Source of the DNA: Schoenoplectus triqueter
Lineage: Eukaryota > Streptophyta > Magnoliopsida > Poales > Cyperaceae
DNA: 64,000 nucleotides
Assembly: GCA_964058805.1 (NCBI GenBank)
Contig: CAXKVV010000004.1
Span: 248,001-312,000 of the forward strand
Direction of reading: 5' to 3'
Shown here: positions 33,539 to 44,100 of the stretch, piece by piece
Position numbering within the stretch: the stretch's first letter is position 1
Layout: every line of letters starts with the position of its first letter
Program-made: the position numbers and the translations under genes
Notes under the pieces: model-generated
Databases searched by the model: none
What the model was told of the DNA's origin: nothing
The model's input: the letters and a program-made list of their open reading frames with translations, nothing else

Positions 33539-35329
33539 AAGACTAATTGGTGTTTAATTGGGGGGAGTTTCTGCAAGCAAAGTTTATCTGGCAGAGACAC
33601 TTAGCTATAATTGAAATCTGCGATTAATTTAGAAAGAGAAATAAGGTTTTCTTGGTAAATAAATTTTTAATGCAAGGAGACAGGGGTAAAAGTAGAATTT
33701 AAAATTATAAGGGTGATCATCATGAATTTAGGGATTTTTTGTGAAAATTTCATGATTTTTGGATAAATGGAGCTATCAGAATAAAATCAGAGGGGAAAAC
33801 AGATTAATCAAGGGCTGAGAATTTGATCACAGGCTTCTCTGGCTACAACTTGGGGACAAAAACATTGCTGGGTGCAAATTGGGGATATCAAACATACACA
33901 TACAAAATTAGAGAAAGGAGAGAGAGGGTGCCACGTGGCAGCACCTCATTGGTCCACCTCAGCCATGTGGGTCCCACCACTACACTGACCTGACATGTGG
34001 GTCCTACCAACATGCCACGTGGCAAGCCATGGCAGAGCCACCTCAGCACTCACATACCATATGGCAACACAGCAGCAAAACAACTCAGCAGATTGAACTA
34101 TTCCTAGTGACACATGGCAGTTGGCCATTGGTACAATTAAGCAATGTGGGCCCCATAGGTGATACATAACATTCATTAACAGATGCCACCTCAACACAGA
34201 TTAATACTATAACAGATGATTAATAGAGTGATTAAATAGGTGGCCCTATAGGATCATGCCAAGTCAGATCTTTTAGGCCTAAGCAGGTCATTAATCAATT
34301 CACGGTTAAATCTTATGGGCCTAGACTCAGCTGCTTACACAAGGGACCCACTTGTAAGGTTTATGAGTATACAACTCGCACAATCAATCATGCACCAAGC
34401 CCATGCGCAGATCTAAATAGATATTTAAATCAAAGAGAAAAGGGGATGTGTATCTGGCTCATGTGCGTCGTGCCTCTGATGGTGGGCCCTACCTGGCTGT
34501 GGATCATGTACGCCGAGCTCAACCCCTCTGGAGCCTTCTCTTTCTCCCCTCCCTCTCTTCCTTCTTCTTCTTGCCGAGGCTGATGGCGCCATTGGCACAA
34601 ATTGAGCTCTCTGGAGCTTGAAACTTCAAGTCCTTACGGCCAGAGATAGCCTGTACATGGGAGAGAAAGGGGTGAATACTTGAAATTCCAAGGGGACAAA
34701 TGAATGGAGCAATATAAGAAGATGATCACCTCAGGTAGTTAATGAGGGACTTTGATCCTTGTGTTCAAATCCAAAATTGATGATGCAGGCAGTCTCTAAT
34801 CACCTAGGCGATGATGTAAGTGAAAAAAGAAACAACAATTAAGCATCGAATTGAAGCAATTCAGATAAGGTGATGAAATCGGGCAAATGGAGAAAAGATG
34901 AAACCTTACACTCTAAACTCAAATTGGCAATTCTTGTAGCTTCTATGCACTCACACGATGCTACTAGAGTGATGAAGATTGACAATTGAATGAAGGAGAT
35001 ATGAGTTGAGTCAAAGCTTGAACTCAAATGAATGAGTTGGAGCTTTAAAGGTGAATTACAATGGCAGAGAGCAAAGAGACGCCTTGGATGCATTGAAATG
35101 AGTATATATAGTATGTCGAGAAGGCTAGAAGGTTCTGTGGATGAAGAGAAGTGAGAAGAGGGTTGAATCTGGTCAACAGTCAAAGAATTGAGCTTTGGAT
35201 TCTTTCAAATGGGGCCCACACCATAACAGAATGACTAACAGAAAATGAAGACCATGTTCATAGACCAAGGCAGCTCAATTGTTGGTGTTTGTATGGTGTA
35301 TGGCCTTAATTCCCTTGTGCACCACTCCA

Positions 35330-35480
35330 ATTGCCTATATAAACCTGATTACACATAACAAACAAAAAAAAGGAGAGAGGGAGGATATACAAGCATACAA
35401 GAAGATACAAGAGAGCACAACACATACACAGAGAGAGAAATTTGGTTCCTTCTAGTGTCAGTAGTAAGAAATAGAGAGAA
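35330..35480 (+). promoter_or_regulatory. TATA box and purine-rich leader, probably retroelement promoter
   Basis: TATATAAACCTGATTACACA (from about 35336) is a canonical plant TATA box. It is followed by a GA-rich stretch resembling a 5' leader, then CTAGAGGTAAGTTC (about 35567), a strong splice-donor-like word. No gene follows, so an LTR promoter is more likely than a host gene. Confidence 0.4.
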
Positions 35481-35504
35481 AGAAAGTAAAACAGGAAGAA
35501 GAGA

Positions 35505-35991
35505 CTGTTAAATCGATTGATCTCAGTGTTTCACTTGAGAACTCGATTCATTTACTCCAATTGCTTGTCTAGAGGTAAGTTCTAAGCCATGTCCTTTATT
35601 AATTGGGAGTTGGCAAGCTCAATTCTTGAAGATTGAGGCTTAAAAATGTAATCGCAATTGAATATCAGTATAATACCGTGCTGTTCTTAAATTTCCTCAA
35701 TTTCTATCAATTTTTCTTTGATTTTCTTCTTTCTTTCATGAGCTGCAAGTTCATAAAGTGTGAATCTTTTTTTTTCTTTTGATGAATTTTACTTGAAAAC
35801 TGATAAATAACGCTGTTAAATCGATTGATCTCAGTATTTTACTTGAGAACTCAATAACAGTGGAATTTCTCATCCAATTCTTCATCTCCAAGTCGTGATT
35901 ATCTTAATTCTTGTTCATACTACATATATTAAGGTCTATAGCCTCACTTGAAATCGATTGATCTCAGTTATAAACTTGAGAACTCGATTAA
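35505..35991. repeat. Three direct copies of an AAATCGATTGATCTCAGT motif
   Basis: AAATCGATTGATCTCAGT plus ACTTGAGAACTCGATT (or AACTCAATAA) occurs at 35508-35553, 35818-35860 and 35951-35991. Spacers are unrelated and unequal (about 265 and 90 bp). Confidence 0.85.
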
Positions 35992-36599
35992 TTTGAAGCT
36001 TATATACTGTTATCGCGTCCCGTTAGTAAAATTGAGTTTCAATTTGAAAATTAAGAGAAATTGTAGGTGTATTTAAGCATATCTTGACTTAGATAAGTGT
36101 TATGAAGTTTGTTAAGTGCATCAGTGTCAATACAAACCGATGAACAACAAGAATTTGGAGTAAATCATAACCGGTACCAATCGATATTATCGTGTCTCAG
36201 TGAATACTCTAAACAGTGGAGTTATGGATCAATTTGGATCATTTTAATTGTGTTAAGATGCATTAACATACATGTGTGACATCAATTAAGTGTTCAATTG
36301 CTAGAAATAATAATCAATTGCATCAAATTTGTGAGATTTGGGATTCAGTACCGAATGGTACCAATTTGCTCCACCTGACATTAGTGCACAACACGATTCA
36401 CTGTATGGATCATATATCGAGTGCCATGGAAAAACTCCCCACGGCGGGGCGATGCCGGAGGAGTTGTCTGATCAGAAAGAGGTAGCCTCAGTCGCTGGCG
36501 ACGCCACCAGCATGAATCTTGGAGGCTCCATTGATCGGGGAGTCAAAGAAACGCAGCAACACGAATATTGACGCGCCAGCATGAACATTGAAGCGCACG

Positions 36600-37360
36600 T
36601 GTGAATCTTGAAAGAGATCGGACGTTTATAATAAGTTCTAATTTAAATAAAAATGATAAGCAGATTTGGGTCTCTCATCTCATACGACTTAATCTCAAAG
36701 CAGATCTAACAACCCAAATTGAATAAAAGATTTAAATAAAAGATCTATGTTAATCTTGATGCAGATCCAACAACCCAGATTAATAACAAAAAAATTAAAG
36801 ATGAAGAGTAAATAAATTATTTGAAAATATTCCCAAACTCCAAATTGACTCAAATTTATTTTCAAAAAAAAAATCTTTGTTATTCATATTATTTTTCTAT
36901 ATAAAAACATTTTAGTTTTAATTTTTTTATCATAATAAAACAATTTAAAAGTAGAATGACATTGTTTGTCTTTTCCTGTTGACCAAGGTTTGACCTATTA
37001 TTTTGGCTATCGTAAAAATCTTAAAAATGTGAATAGATCATGAATAATAGCCAACTTATTTTCTACTATTTTTGTGACTCATTTTTTGTAGAAATAATTG
37101 GAGTATGAAATAAAAATATACAATGATAATAATAAAAATATATATATATACATAAAAATAAAAATTAATAAGATAATAAAATAATAATAAAATAATAATA
37201 AATAATAAAATATATGATGAGATGATAATAAAAAAAAAGAGAGAGAAAAAAGAAGAAATAAAAAAAACAAGAAAATATATAAGCACAGAAATAAAATAAT
37301 AAATAATAATAATAATGTATAAAAAAAAAATACACATATATAAAAATGAAACAAGAAAAA
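36600..37360. other. AT-rich gene-free DNA with ATA/AAT simple repeats
   Basis: From about 37100 to 37330 the DNA is almost purely A/T simple sequence. The two minus-strand frames of about 90 codons there are artefacts of it. Confidence 0.6.
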
Positions 37361-37363
37361 TAA

Positions 37364-37772
37364 GTAATCGTTATAACGATTTCCTAAATCGTTATACGGT
37401 TCATCAAAGCGTTGAACGTTTCATAAGACGTTGGCAACACTTTGACTATTCTCTGACAAGTCAATATGTTCTGAGGAATTGTTGTAATGATTACTTAAAT
37501 CGTTATACGATTCATCAAATCGTTATAACACTTCATAGGACGTTAGCAATGCTTTGACCATTCTCTGACAAGTCAACATATGTTAAAGAGTCGTTGTAAC
37601 GATTCCTCGAATCGTTGTAATGATTTTCTAAAACGTTGAATGATATACAGAGCGTTAGCAATGTTTTGACCCCTATTGACCAATTCTCTGACAAGTCTGA
37701 TATCTTCTGAAAGCGTTATAACTATTTGTGGAAACGTTATAATGATTTGTTGAATCGTTACACGATTTCTAG
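37364..37772. repeat. Tandem array of about 112-125 bp units rich in AATCGTT
   Basis: Units begin near 37364, 37476, 37588 and 37712 (the last partial). Each has paired AATCGTTATAACGATT-like short palindromes, a GACGTTNGCAA word, a TTTGAC and then TTCTCTGACAAGTC. A minus-strand frame of 128 codons (37573-37959) runs across it but is repeat-derived. Confidence 0.85.
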
Positions 37773-37987
37773 AATATGAATGATCAACAAGGTGATGATA
37801 TACCTTGTTGACTGTTGATGAGACATAATATGTATGATAGTTTTTAAGCTCATCCTCTAATAAATCTGTCTCAATGTTAAACCAGTCAAGAGCCTTGAGC
37901 CTAATATTGTGCACAAGATAACCCTGAATCCGTGAATCGGCTAAATACTCAGAACCCATGATTTAAAGGTGATTAAACATGCTCACA

Positions 37988-38267
37988 CTTAAACAGAAAA
38001 CTGTCTATAGTTGTGTTCTCTAGGGACTAATAACATAATTATATTATTATCAAATTTTATATAATTTAGACCATCACTAAATCATAAAATTATCAATATG
38101 CATTCTACACATTAAAGGGCCCACTTCTCATGACACATATTAAATCTGATTAATAATATATAAATTGATCACTTCATAACTGATATAATTTGACAGTCCA
38201 TTATATAATATATATTTATTACATATAAGCTCATACATATTGTAATTAATAATAATTAATTTCAATA
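37988..38267 (-). mobile_element. Partial copia-type LTR, relative of 31575-32212
   Basis: About 280 bp aligned with the distal part of the LTR at 31575-32212 (shared AATTTAGACCATCACTAAAT, TTTGACAGTCCATTATATAA, ATATATATTTATTACATATA). The outer end, TTCAATA, is a worn version of TTCTAACA. The remaining LTR portion is missing. Confidence 0.7.
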
Positions 38268-38919
38268 TTTCATTCTTTGGTTTATTCTAAGATCCTTCTC
38301 TCTTTTGAAAACGTACAAAGCGTGTCCGTATGGACTGTGGAACATGTTCGGACGCGATTCAGAAAATCCACAAATCAATCTCGGCAAACCCAACTCATGT
38401 ATTACAATGACTCGAACCTGTGATAGGGTTGTGCAATTAGTTGGTTCGGTTTAAATCAAAATAAATAAATAAATAAATTTGAAGTTTTATTCTGTTTGTT
38501 AAATTATGAATAGAATTAAACTTATGAAATAATAATCTAATAAATTAAAATTTTATTTGATTTATTCAGTTCCAAAAATATGTTAGATAAAGAGGAATGA
38601 AGAATATTGACAATGACAATTATAAAAATTGATAGAAAAATTAAATAATTTAAAAAATAAATCAAATAAAAAATAAAATTTATAGAAAATTAATATATTC
38701 TACTTAAATGGGTAAATTTTTTTTTGTGGTCACTCAATTTCACATATTATCCATTTTTAGTCATTCAAATTCAAATTATCCATTTTTAATCACTTAATTT
38801 GACCATTTATCCATATTTCATCCCTCCGTTAACTTTTCCATCCATTGCTCTCAAGCTTCCGTCTAACTCTGCCGCCTGAGCAGAGAATGCTCCATTTTCT
38901 GTTTCCTTTTAGTATTTCT

Positions 38920-39420
38920 GACTAGGCCCCATCAGGAAACCTCTTCATTTGAGTTTAAATCTGAACTAGAATTCAAATTTTGTTCCTTCTTTTCACTTTC
39001 TTCTATCACTATCTGTTCTATTTTGATGGTTTCAGTATCTGAATTCTCTTCTTTTTCAGTCTTACTTTGCTTTTCTTCTTCATCCTAAGGCTTTTCAACT
39101 GTCTTCTTTGATGTGCTATCTTTTGAATCCATACTGTCAGAATTTGAAGCATCAAAGATGACCTTTGGCTCTTTATTGAAATCTCTCCCTTGGTCCAAAT
39201 CTTTGGTTAAAGGGTTGGTTGAAATATCACAAATTGGCTTGAAACTTCATCAGAACTATTCTTCGATGAAGATGATTATCATGAATTTTCATTATGATGT
39301 CATAACCCATGCACCAGCTAAACATAAGCCAATGAATACCGCATGTATAATTTTAGAGCATAATGAGGACTTGATATTTAATCGCGTCCTCCTATAATCC
39401 AACCTGGTAACTTTACTATA
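38920..39420 (-). pseudogene. Captured coding fragment, membrane-anchor plus acidic linker
   Basis: Minus-strand reading from about 39395 gives CSKIIHAVFIGLCLAGAWVM and TS, a single hydrophobic segment. After a frame change comes DISTNPLTKDLDQGRD, then an acidic, Lys/Ser/Glu-rich stretch (SMDSKDSTSKKTVEKP, a stop, DEEEKQSKTEKEENSD, KIEQIVIEESEKKEQN). A short cytosolic end, one membrane helix ending in MTSS-like residues and a long acidic linker recall the N-terminus of plant Golgi putative methyltransferases (PMT24-26 type). That identity is a suggestion only. It has frameshifts and stops and no methyltransferase domain. Confidence 0.45.
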
Positions 39421-39716
39421 TGCCATTGAAGATTTATCTTCTTATACCATGCAATGTGACAGATGAAGAAAAATAACCTCTACAAAAAATTGAACAGTTT
39501 GTGCATCACTTTTTAGTGGTCCAATATGGAAATCAAAAGAATATTTTCTAAATTAAAATATTTTTAAAGGTCTTGAAATAAGCTTTCAAAGTTTGTAAAA
39601 TTTTGAATTGTGTTGTAATATTGGATCTGAGTTGTGAAATTCCAGCTTTAAAATTAGCTAACTAAACAAACAAAATATGTAACTAAATTTTAATAAATAA
39701 GTTATAGCTATTTGAT

Positions 39717-40085
39717 TCAGCGCAAATCACAAAAAAAAAAGAAATTTACACAGGTAAAAGTTGTTCGAAAAGATAGATCCAAGCTACAAACACAAAATAA
39801 AGAACAAAATAAATTATGTTTCAGAGGACCAGTATAACAACCGAGAGATGAATATTGAGAGCAAATAGTCGGTAGTCCGTACTTTCTCTGATTTGATAAG
39901 AAGAGAAAGTTGATTATCTTAGTAGAGCTTCGTTTCAACAAAGTGGATTAGGGGAGAGAGCACTTGGCCGAGTTACTCGAGCAGTTTGAAGTGCGCGTGA
40001 GCGACTCAGAGAGTGAGAGAAAGAAATAGACGAGGATTGAGGATCAGAATCTGCAATACTTTGAGAAAAGATAAAAAGAAGAGAT
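39717..40085 (-). other. Probable captured 5' leader inside the Pack-MULE
   Basis: On the minus strand a CT-rich stretch (TTTCTTTCTCTCACTCTCTG) resembles a plant 5' untranslated leader, and further on GTGTTTGTAG|CTTGG looks like an intron end. It could be the leader and first intron of the same captured gene. Two 70-codon frames have no motif. Confidence 0.3.
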
Positions 40086-40243
40086 AGAAGTTTGATCAGG
40101 GATGGAAAAGTTAACGGAGGGATGAAATATTGATAAATGATCAAATTAAAGGACTAAAAATGGATAATTTGAATTTGAGTGATTAAAATTGGAATATGTG
40201 AAATTGAGTGACCATTGAAAAAATTTACCCCTAACTAAATATA

Positions 40244-40636
40244 TTCTAATTAGGGTTCATCTTTTGACATATCACTGAACTTCGATATTTATCCATATTT
40301 GATCACTGAACTTTCATTTATTCGTTTTTAGTCACTTAACTTTGATGTTTATCCATATTTGATCATTCCTATTAGTTTTTCCATTTAAAAATAATTAAAA
40401 ACTAATGAAAAAATAAATATAATTTTATTTTATTATCTATTTTTCATTTCAATTAGTTTTGACAAAAAATATAATTTCATTTCAATTATTTTTGAATGAA
40501 AAAACTAATAGGAGTGATCAAATATGTATAAACATCAAAATTCAGTGATTTAAAAATGGATAAATGAAAGTTTAGTGATCAAATATGAATAAACATTAAA
40601 ATTCAGTGACCTATCAGAAGATTTACCCTTCTAATT
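40244..40636. mobile_element. Palindromic MITE nested in the older hAT element
   Basis: The element 40252-40628 starts AGGGTTCATCTTTTGACA and ends TCAGAAGATTTACCC. Arms such as TTTATCCATATTTGATCACT and its inverse AGTGATCAAATATGAATAAA pair, and the centre is AT-rich. Flanked by TTCTAATT at 40244-40251 and 40629-40636 (perfect 8 bp). Confidence 0.75.
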
Positions 40637-40850
40637 ATTTTTGTTATTATTTTAATTTTTATTAAGTAAAATGAAATTTCTTAATAAATTTTGAACTATT
40701 CAATTTATCCGATTAAAAAAAAAAATCAAATCAAAGAATAAGAATCAAACTAGCTAAATTTTTAACTAGAATAAAAATTTTGAACTGAAAAATTAAATTA
40801 AATAGTTTAAAATTTATCGATTCGATTCAAAACTAATTAAATCTTTCTGT

Positions 40851-41180
40851 GATTTCAAAACTCAAGAAGATTTACATGCGAATTCACTAAAGACGAATCA
40901 AAACTCATGAGAGAGAAATTAGATGAGAATAGTTGGATACAAAACTGTATTGGTCGAGGTGATGTGATCAGCCGTAAAATTTCAATCCCACGGTTTGTTA
41001 TTGCAGTTCACTAGCAGCACTGCAGCAGGTACGGGTCCCTCCGAATAACCTTTCGAGCTTAGCCTTCTTTTCTTTCCCTCTCCCCCGTCCGGCTGTCCCC
41101 GCTGGCAAAACCCTGAAATTTTGCGAAGCTTCCCAGAACTATCTGAAATCCTTTCCCGTTATTTTTTTGCACAAAAAGCC
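40851..41180 (+). promoter_or_regulatory. Promoter and 5' leader region of the CBP80 gene
   Basis: The region between the decayed transposon and the ATG. It turns GC-richer from about 41000, with a pyrimidine-rich TTTTCTTTCCCTCTCCCCCG (about 41068). No clear TATA box was seen, as is usual for plant housekeeping genes. An in-frame non-ATG extension exists upstream of the chosen start, but homologous proteins begin near MSGGG/MSNWR. Confidence 0.45.
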
Positions 41181-44100
41181 ATGAGCGGAGGCGGTGCCAC
41201 TAGCTGGAGGAGCCTCTTGCTTCGAATCGGCGACAAGTGCGCCGAGTACGGCGGCGGCTCGGACTACAGAGATCACATCGTTAGTCACTTAAAGACTTTA
41301 CTCTTTTAATTTTTCTTTAGAAATATAGATTTTTTTTTTAATTTGTCTCCTAATGTTATTTTTTATTGATATTACCTGTGAATCACAGGATACATGCTAT
41401 AGCGCACTCGGGAGAGATTTTGAGAGCTCGAAAGATGCAATTTTTGAGGTAAATACTTTATTATTTGGTTCAGTTCGTTGTTAAGTCTTTGTATTCTTCA
41501 GCTTTTTTTTGTATTCAAAGCTCATATCTCTCTCCCTCTTTTTTTTTATCTCTAAGAACATATCAGTTTTCTTCGTAGTTAAGGTTGATAGCATGCTTCA
41601 TTTCACTAATTTACTCTGGTAGTACTAGTCTCTGCCCTTTTGTTAAATCAATGCTTGATCTCTCTCCTCAGAAACTTAGGGTGATGTAACTAGTTATTTT
41701 CTTGTAGTGGTAATTTAGAATAGTGAATTTAGCAGCTAATAATATATATAAAAAAAGCTAATAATATGTTATGGTTCATATTTTTTCCATTAGCTTGCCA
41801 TACCTGACTATTGTACAAATCAGAAGAAATGGCAAGTTATTCATTCTTCACTTAATTTTGAATTTACCGAGTTAACCAAAATTCTGGTATTCATGTAGCT
41901 TCTTCTCCAGTGTGCCGAGCAGTTGCCACACAAAGCTCCATTTTATGCTGTGCTGGTAAGGAAACTATTCTGTTTATGCAAAATAGTGAAATACCTATCA
42001 CTACTTGTGCTCTAGGTGCAATTTTGAAATATGAAATAAACTGCACTTCTAAAATTGAAACAGTTCTGAACAAAGACATGAAAAGAAGACACTTGTAAAT
42101 AGCAAATTAATAACTGTTTCAGTTACAATTTTGGAAGTGCACTGTGCATAACAACTGTATAACAATTTTAATCTTTTATCCTTGCTATGTTTTTGGTGAA
42201 AAATCATGGTACATTATATAGCTGGTTTGGTTAAAAGTATGATTTCTTTCAGGTAGGTCTGATAAATTTGGAAAATGAAGATTTTGCGAAGCGAGTGGTA
42301 GATGCTACACGTTCTGCACTACAGGTATTTTGCATTATGGAGGCTTGTTTGTAATACGTGTGACCTTCAGGCTTCAGTTGCTTAAGAGGATAACTGTTGA
42401 TAGCCTATTCAATGGAGTAATTTTCATTTCATCTGTTTTGTCAGGATGCCTTGCAAGCAGGAAGTTGTGACAAGATAAGAATATCATTGCGCTTTCTTAC
42501 TGCTCTTGTGAGTAGTTTAATTTTTAGAACAATGTTACAGAATCAGCACACAATGATACGTTGCCATCTCCTAATTAGACTTTGGAAAGTTTATTTTCCA
42601 TTTTCAGAAAATTTAAAAATTGTAAAGTCTCTTTTTGCCTTACCAATTTCTGTTAATTAGGATTTGTTAACGTAATGCTGATTCAGAACATACTGAATGT
42701 ACCCCTTCATGATGTTTTATTTGATCATTCTTGAGTGTATAAGTAACATAAATTATGTCTGCATCCCTGCAAGACACCACACTAATATGTATATAGTCTA
42801 TAGTATGGATACATAGGAATTATGTTGGTGCTTCTATGGATGTGGTTCATGTGTATACTATCTCAGATATCCCTACTGAACAAGGCTTTATTCAACTTCA
42901 CTCAACTTAATGGACAACACTTTCTTCCTTATGGTTCATCTCCTTATATGATGAATAGAAGTGAATTCTGGTACTAAGAAGGGACCTAAGATGGGAGTAT
43001 ATAGCATGTTTAGAGGGGCATACAGAGTAGTTCTGAAAGTGTACCGTGTTGTTTCATGGAGATGCACATGAACTTTTGTCCTATTCTGAGAAATGGTCAT
43101 TACCTTGTGTTGATTAATTATTATCCACTTCGATGCTGATATTTGACTACACAGCATTTTTGTGCTTGTTTTTATTCTAGATGTCTAGTAAAGTTATTTC
43201 TCCGAGCTCAATCATTGAGGCATTTGAGACACTTCTGTCATCTGCTGCTACAACAATTGATGAAGACACAGGAAATCCTTCATATCAGCCTTGTGCTGAT
43301 TTTTATGTTTATTGCATTTTGGCTAGCCTTCCTTGGGGTGGTACTGAACTTTTTGAGGTAAATGTCAGAGTTGTGTAATTTTTTCAGGGAAAATAATCTA
43401 CTTGCTTCATCACTTAACTTCTGGGAAAATAATATAGTTCTTTTGTTCATCCTAGAAAGAGGCTGCAAATTTGATTTGTAAGCTTAACTTCTGGACTTGC
43501 ATTTGTAACTCTTGAATTTGGTATTTAATTACTTTTAGATGGCCATAGCTTGATGCTTAGTCATCATTCTTGCCTAAAACTCTAAATGTGAACACATTAG
43601 ATTGATAGTGGGGTATTCCAAGTTCTACTAAAATGCAATCTCTCTTTTTTGAATGTCAGCAAGTGCCAGATGAGCTGGAGAGAGTGATGGTTGGCTTACA
43701 GTCATATCTGAGCATTCGAGCCCGTTGTAATGACATTTCTTTTTCTGTTTTTGAGACTGACGAGGGAACGTCCCCTACAGAGAAGGTTTCACTTTTCCTA
43801 AAGTTATTTTTTTTCCTAGGCCTAAGACAAAGGAGTATTATATGTTCCTTTCTTTGGTTTTATTTAATTCTGTTACTTTTCTAGGTTGTTTTTGCTTTTT
43901 TGTATGCTTTGGATTTATAAATAATTGTTCGGGGGCTAATGGTGCTTAAAATTCCTATATTAAGCCAGAAAACCAAAAGTTGGAATAGCAAGAAACCTAG
44001 TGAAGTATATTGATTCTATTTTCTAACTGCTCTGTATCAGCTCCACAAATTTATTCATTATTGGTCCTTTTTCTTAATTGAGGTTATGCGTGTTCATTTC

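Larger units (their letters stand above)
32880..36600. other. Retroelement-like non-coding region
   Basis: GC-richer than the flanks and free of long frames. It contains a two-copy 125-bp repeat (33298-33538), CATGTGGGTCCCAC and CCACGTGGCA words (33120, 33930-34030), a TATA-box region followed by a GA-rich leader (35335-35480) and a thrice-repeated 45-bp motif (35505-35991). The layout resembles a long LTR or leader of an LTR retrotransposon, but no pol, primer site or paired LTR could be shown. Confidence 0.35.
38700..40240. mobile_element. Pack-MULE-like element carrying a host gene fragment
   Basis: The element is about 38710-40230. It starts GGGTAAATTTTTTTTTGTGG and ends with the inverse AAAAAATTTACCC. 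The arms are about 150 bp and well matched (CACTCAATTTCACATATT; CATCCCTCCGTTAACTTTTC). Flanks CTACTTAAAT and CTAACTAAAT agree at 8 of 10 positions, consistent with a Mutator-type duplication. The interior has a different, less AT-rich composition and a broken coding segment on the minus strand (see 38920-39420). No transposase. Confidence 0.75.
38424..40850. mobile_element. Outer hAT-type element split by nested insertions
   Basis: The left part, 38424-38709, starts TAGGGTTGTGCAA and matches the element at 6683-7186 (GGTTCGGTTTAAATCAAAAT, then TTTGTTAAATTATGAA). Its right part continues after two insertions, 40637-40850 (AATTTTGAACTATTCAATTT, ACTAGCTAAATTTT). The right terminus is lost. Confidence 0.65.

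Noticed and set aside
34580..34600. TGGCGCCATTGGCAC as a retrotransposon primer-binding site
   Set aside because: It resembles the Athila-type site only partly, and no LTR end (CA) or polypurine partner could be placed around it.
34839..35183. 114-codon minus-strand frame in the retroelement-like region
   Set aside because: No recognisable gag or other domain; the opposite strand carries the TATA box and leader features.
37056..37354. Two hydrophobic minus-strand frames of about 90 codons
   Set aside because: Phe/Ile/Leu/Tyr-only content comes from A/T simple sequence; there is no start context or family motif.
37573..37959. 128-codon minus-strand frame
   Set aside because: It runs through the 112-125 bp tandem array and shows no domain; an open frame by chance is more likely.
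41121..41180. Starting CBP80 at the upstream in-frame codon near 41121
   Set aside because: That codon and its residues have no counterpart in the family; the ATG at 41181 gives the expected short N-terminus before WRSLLLRIGDK.
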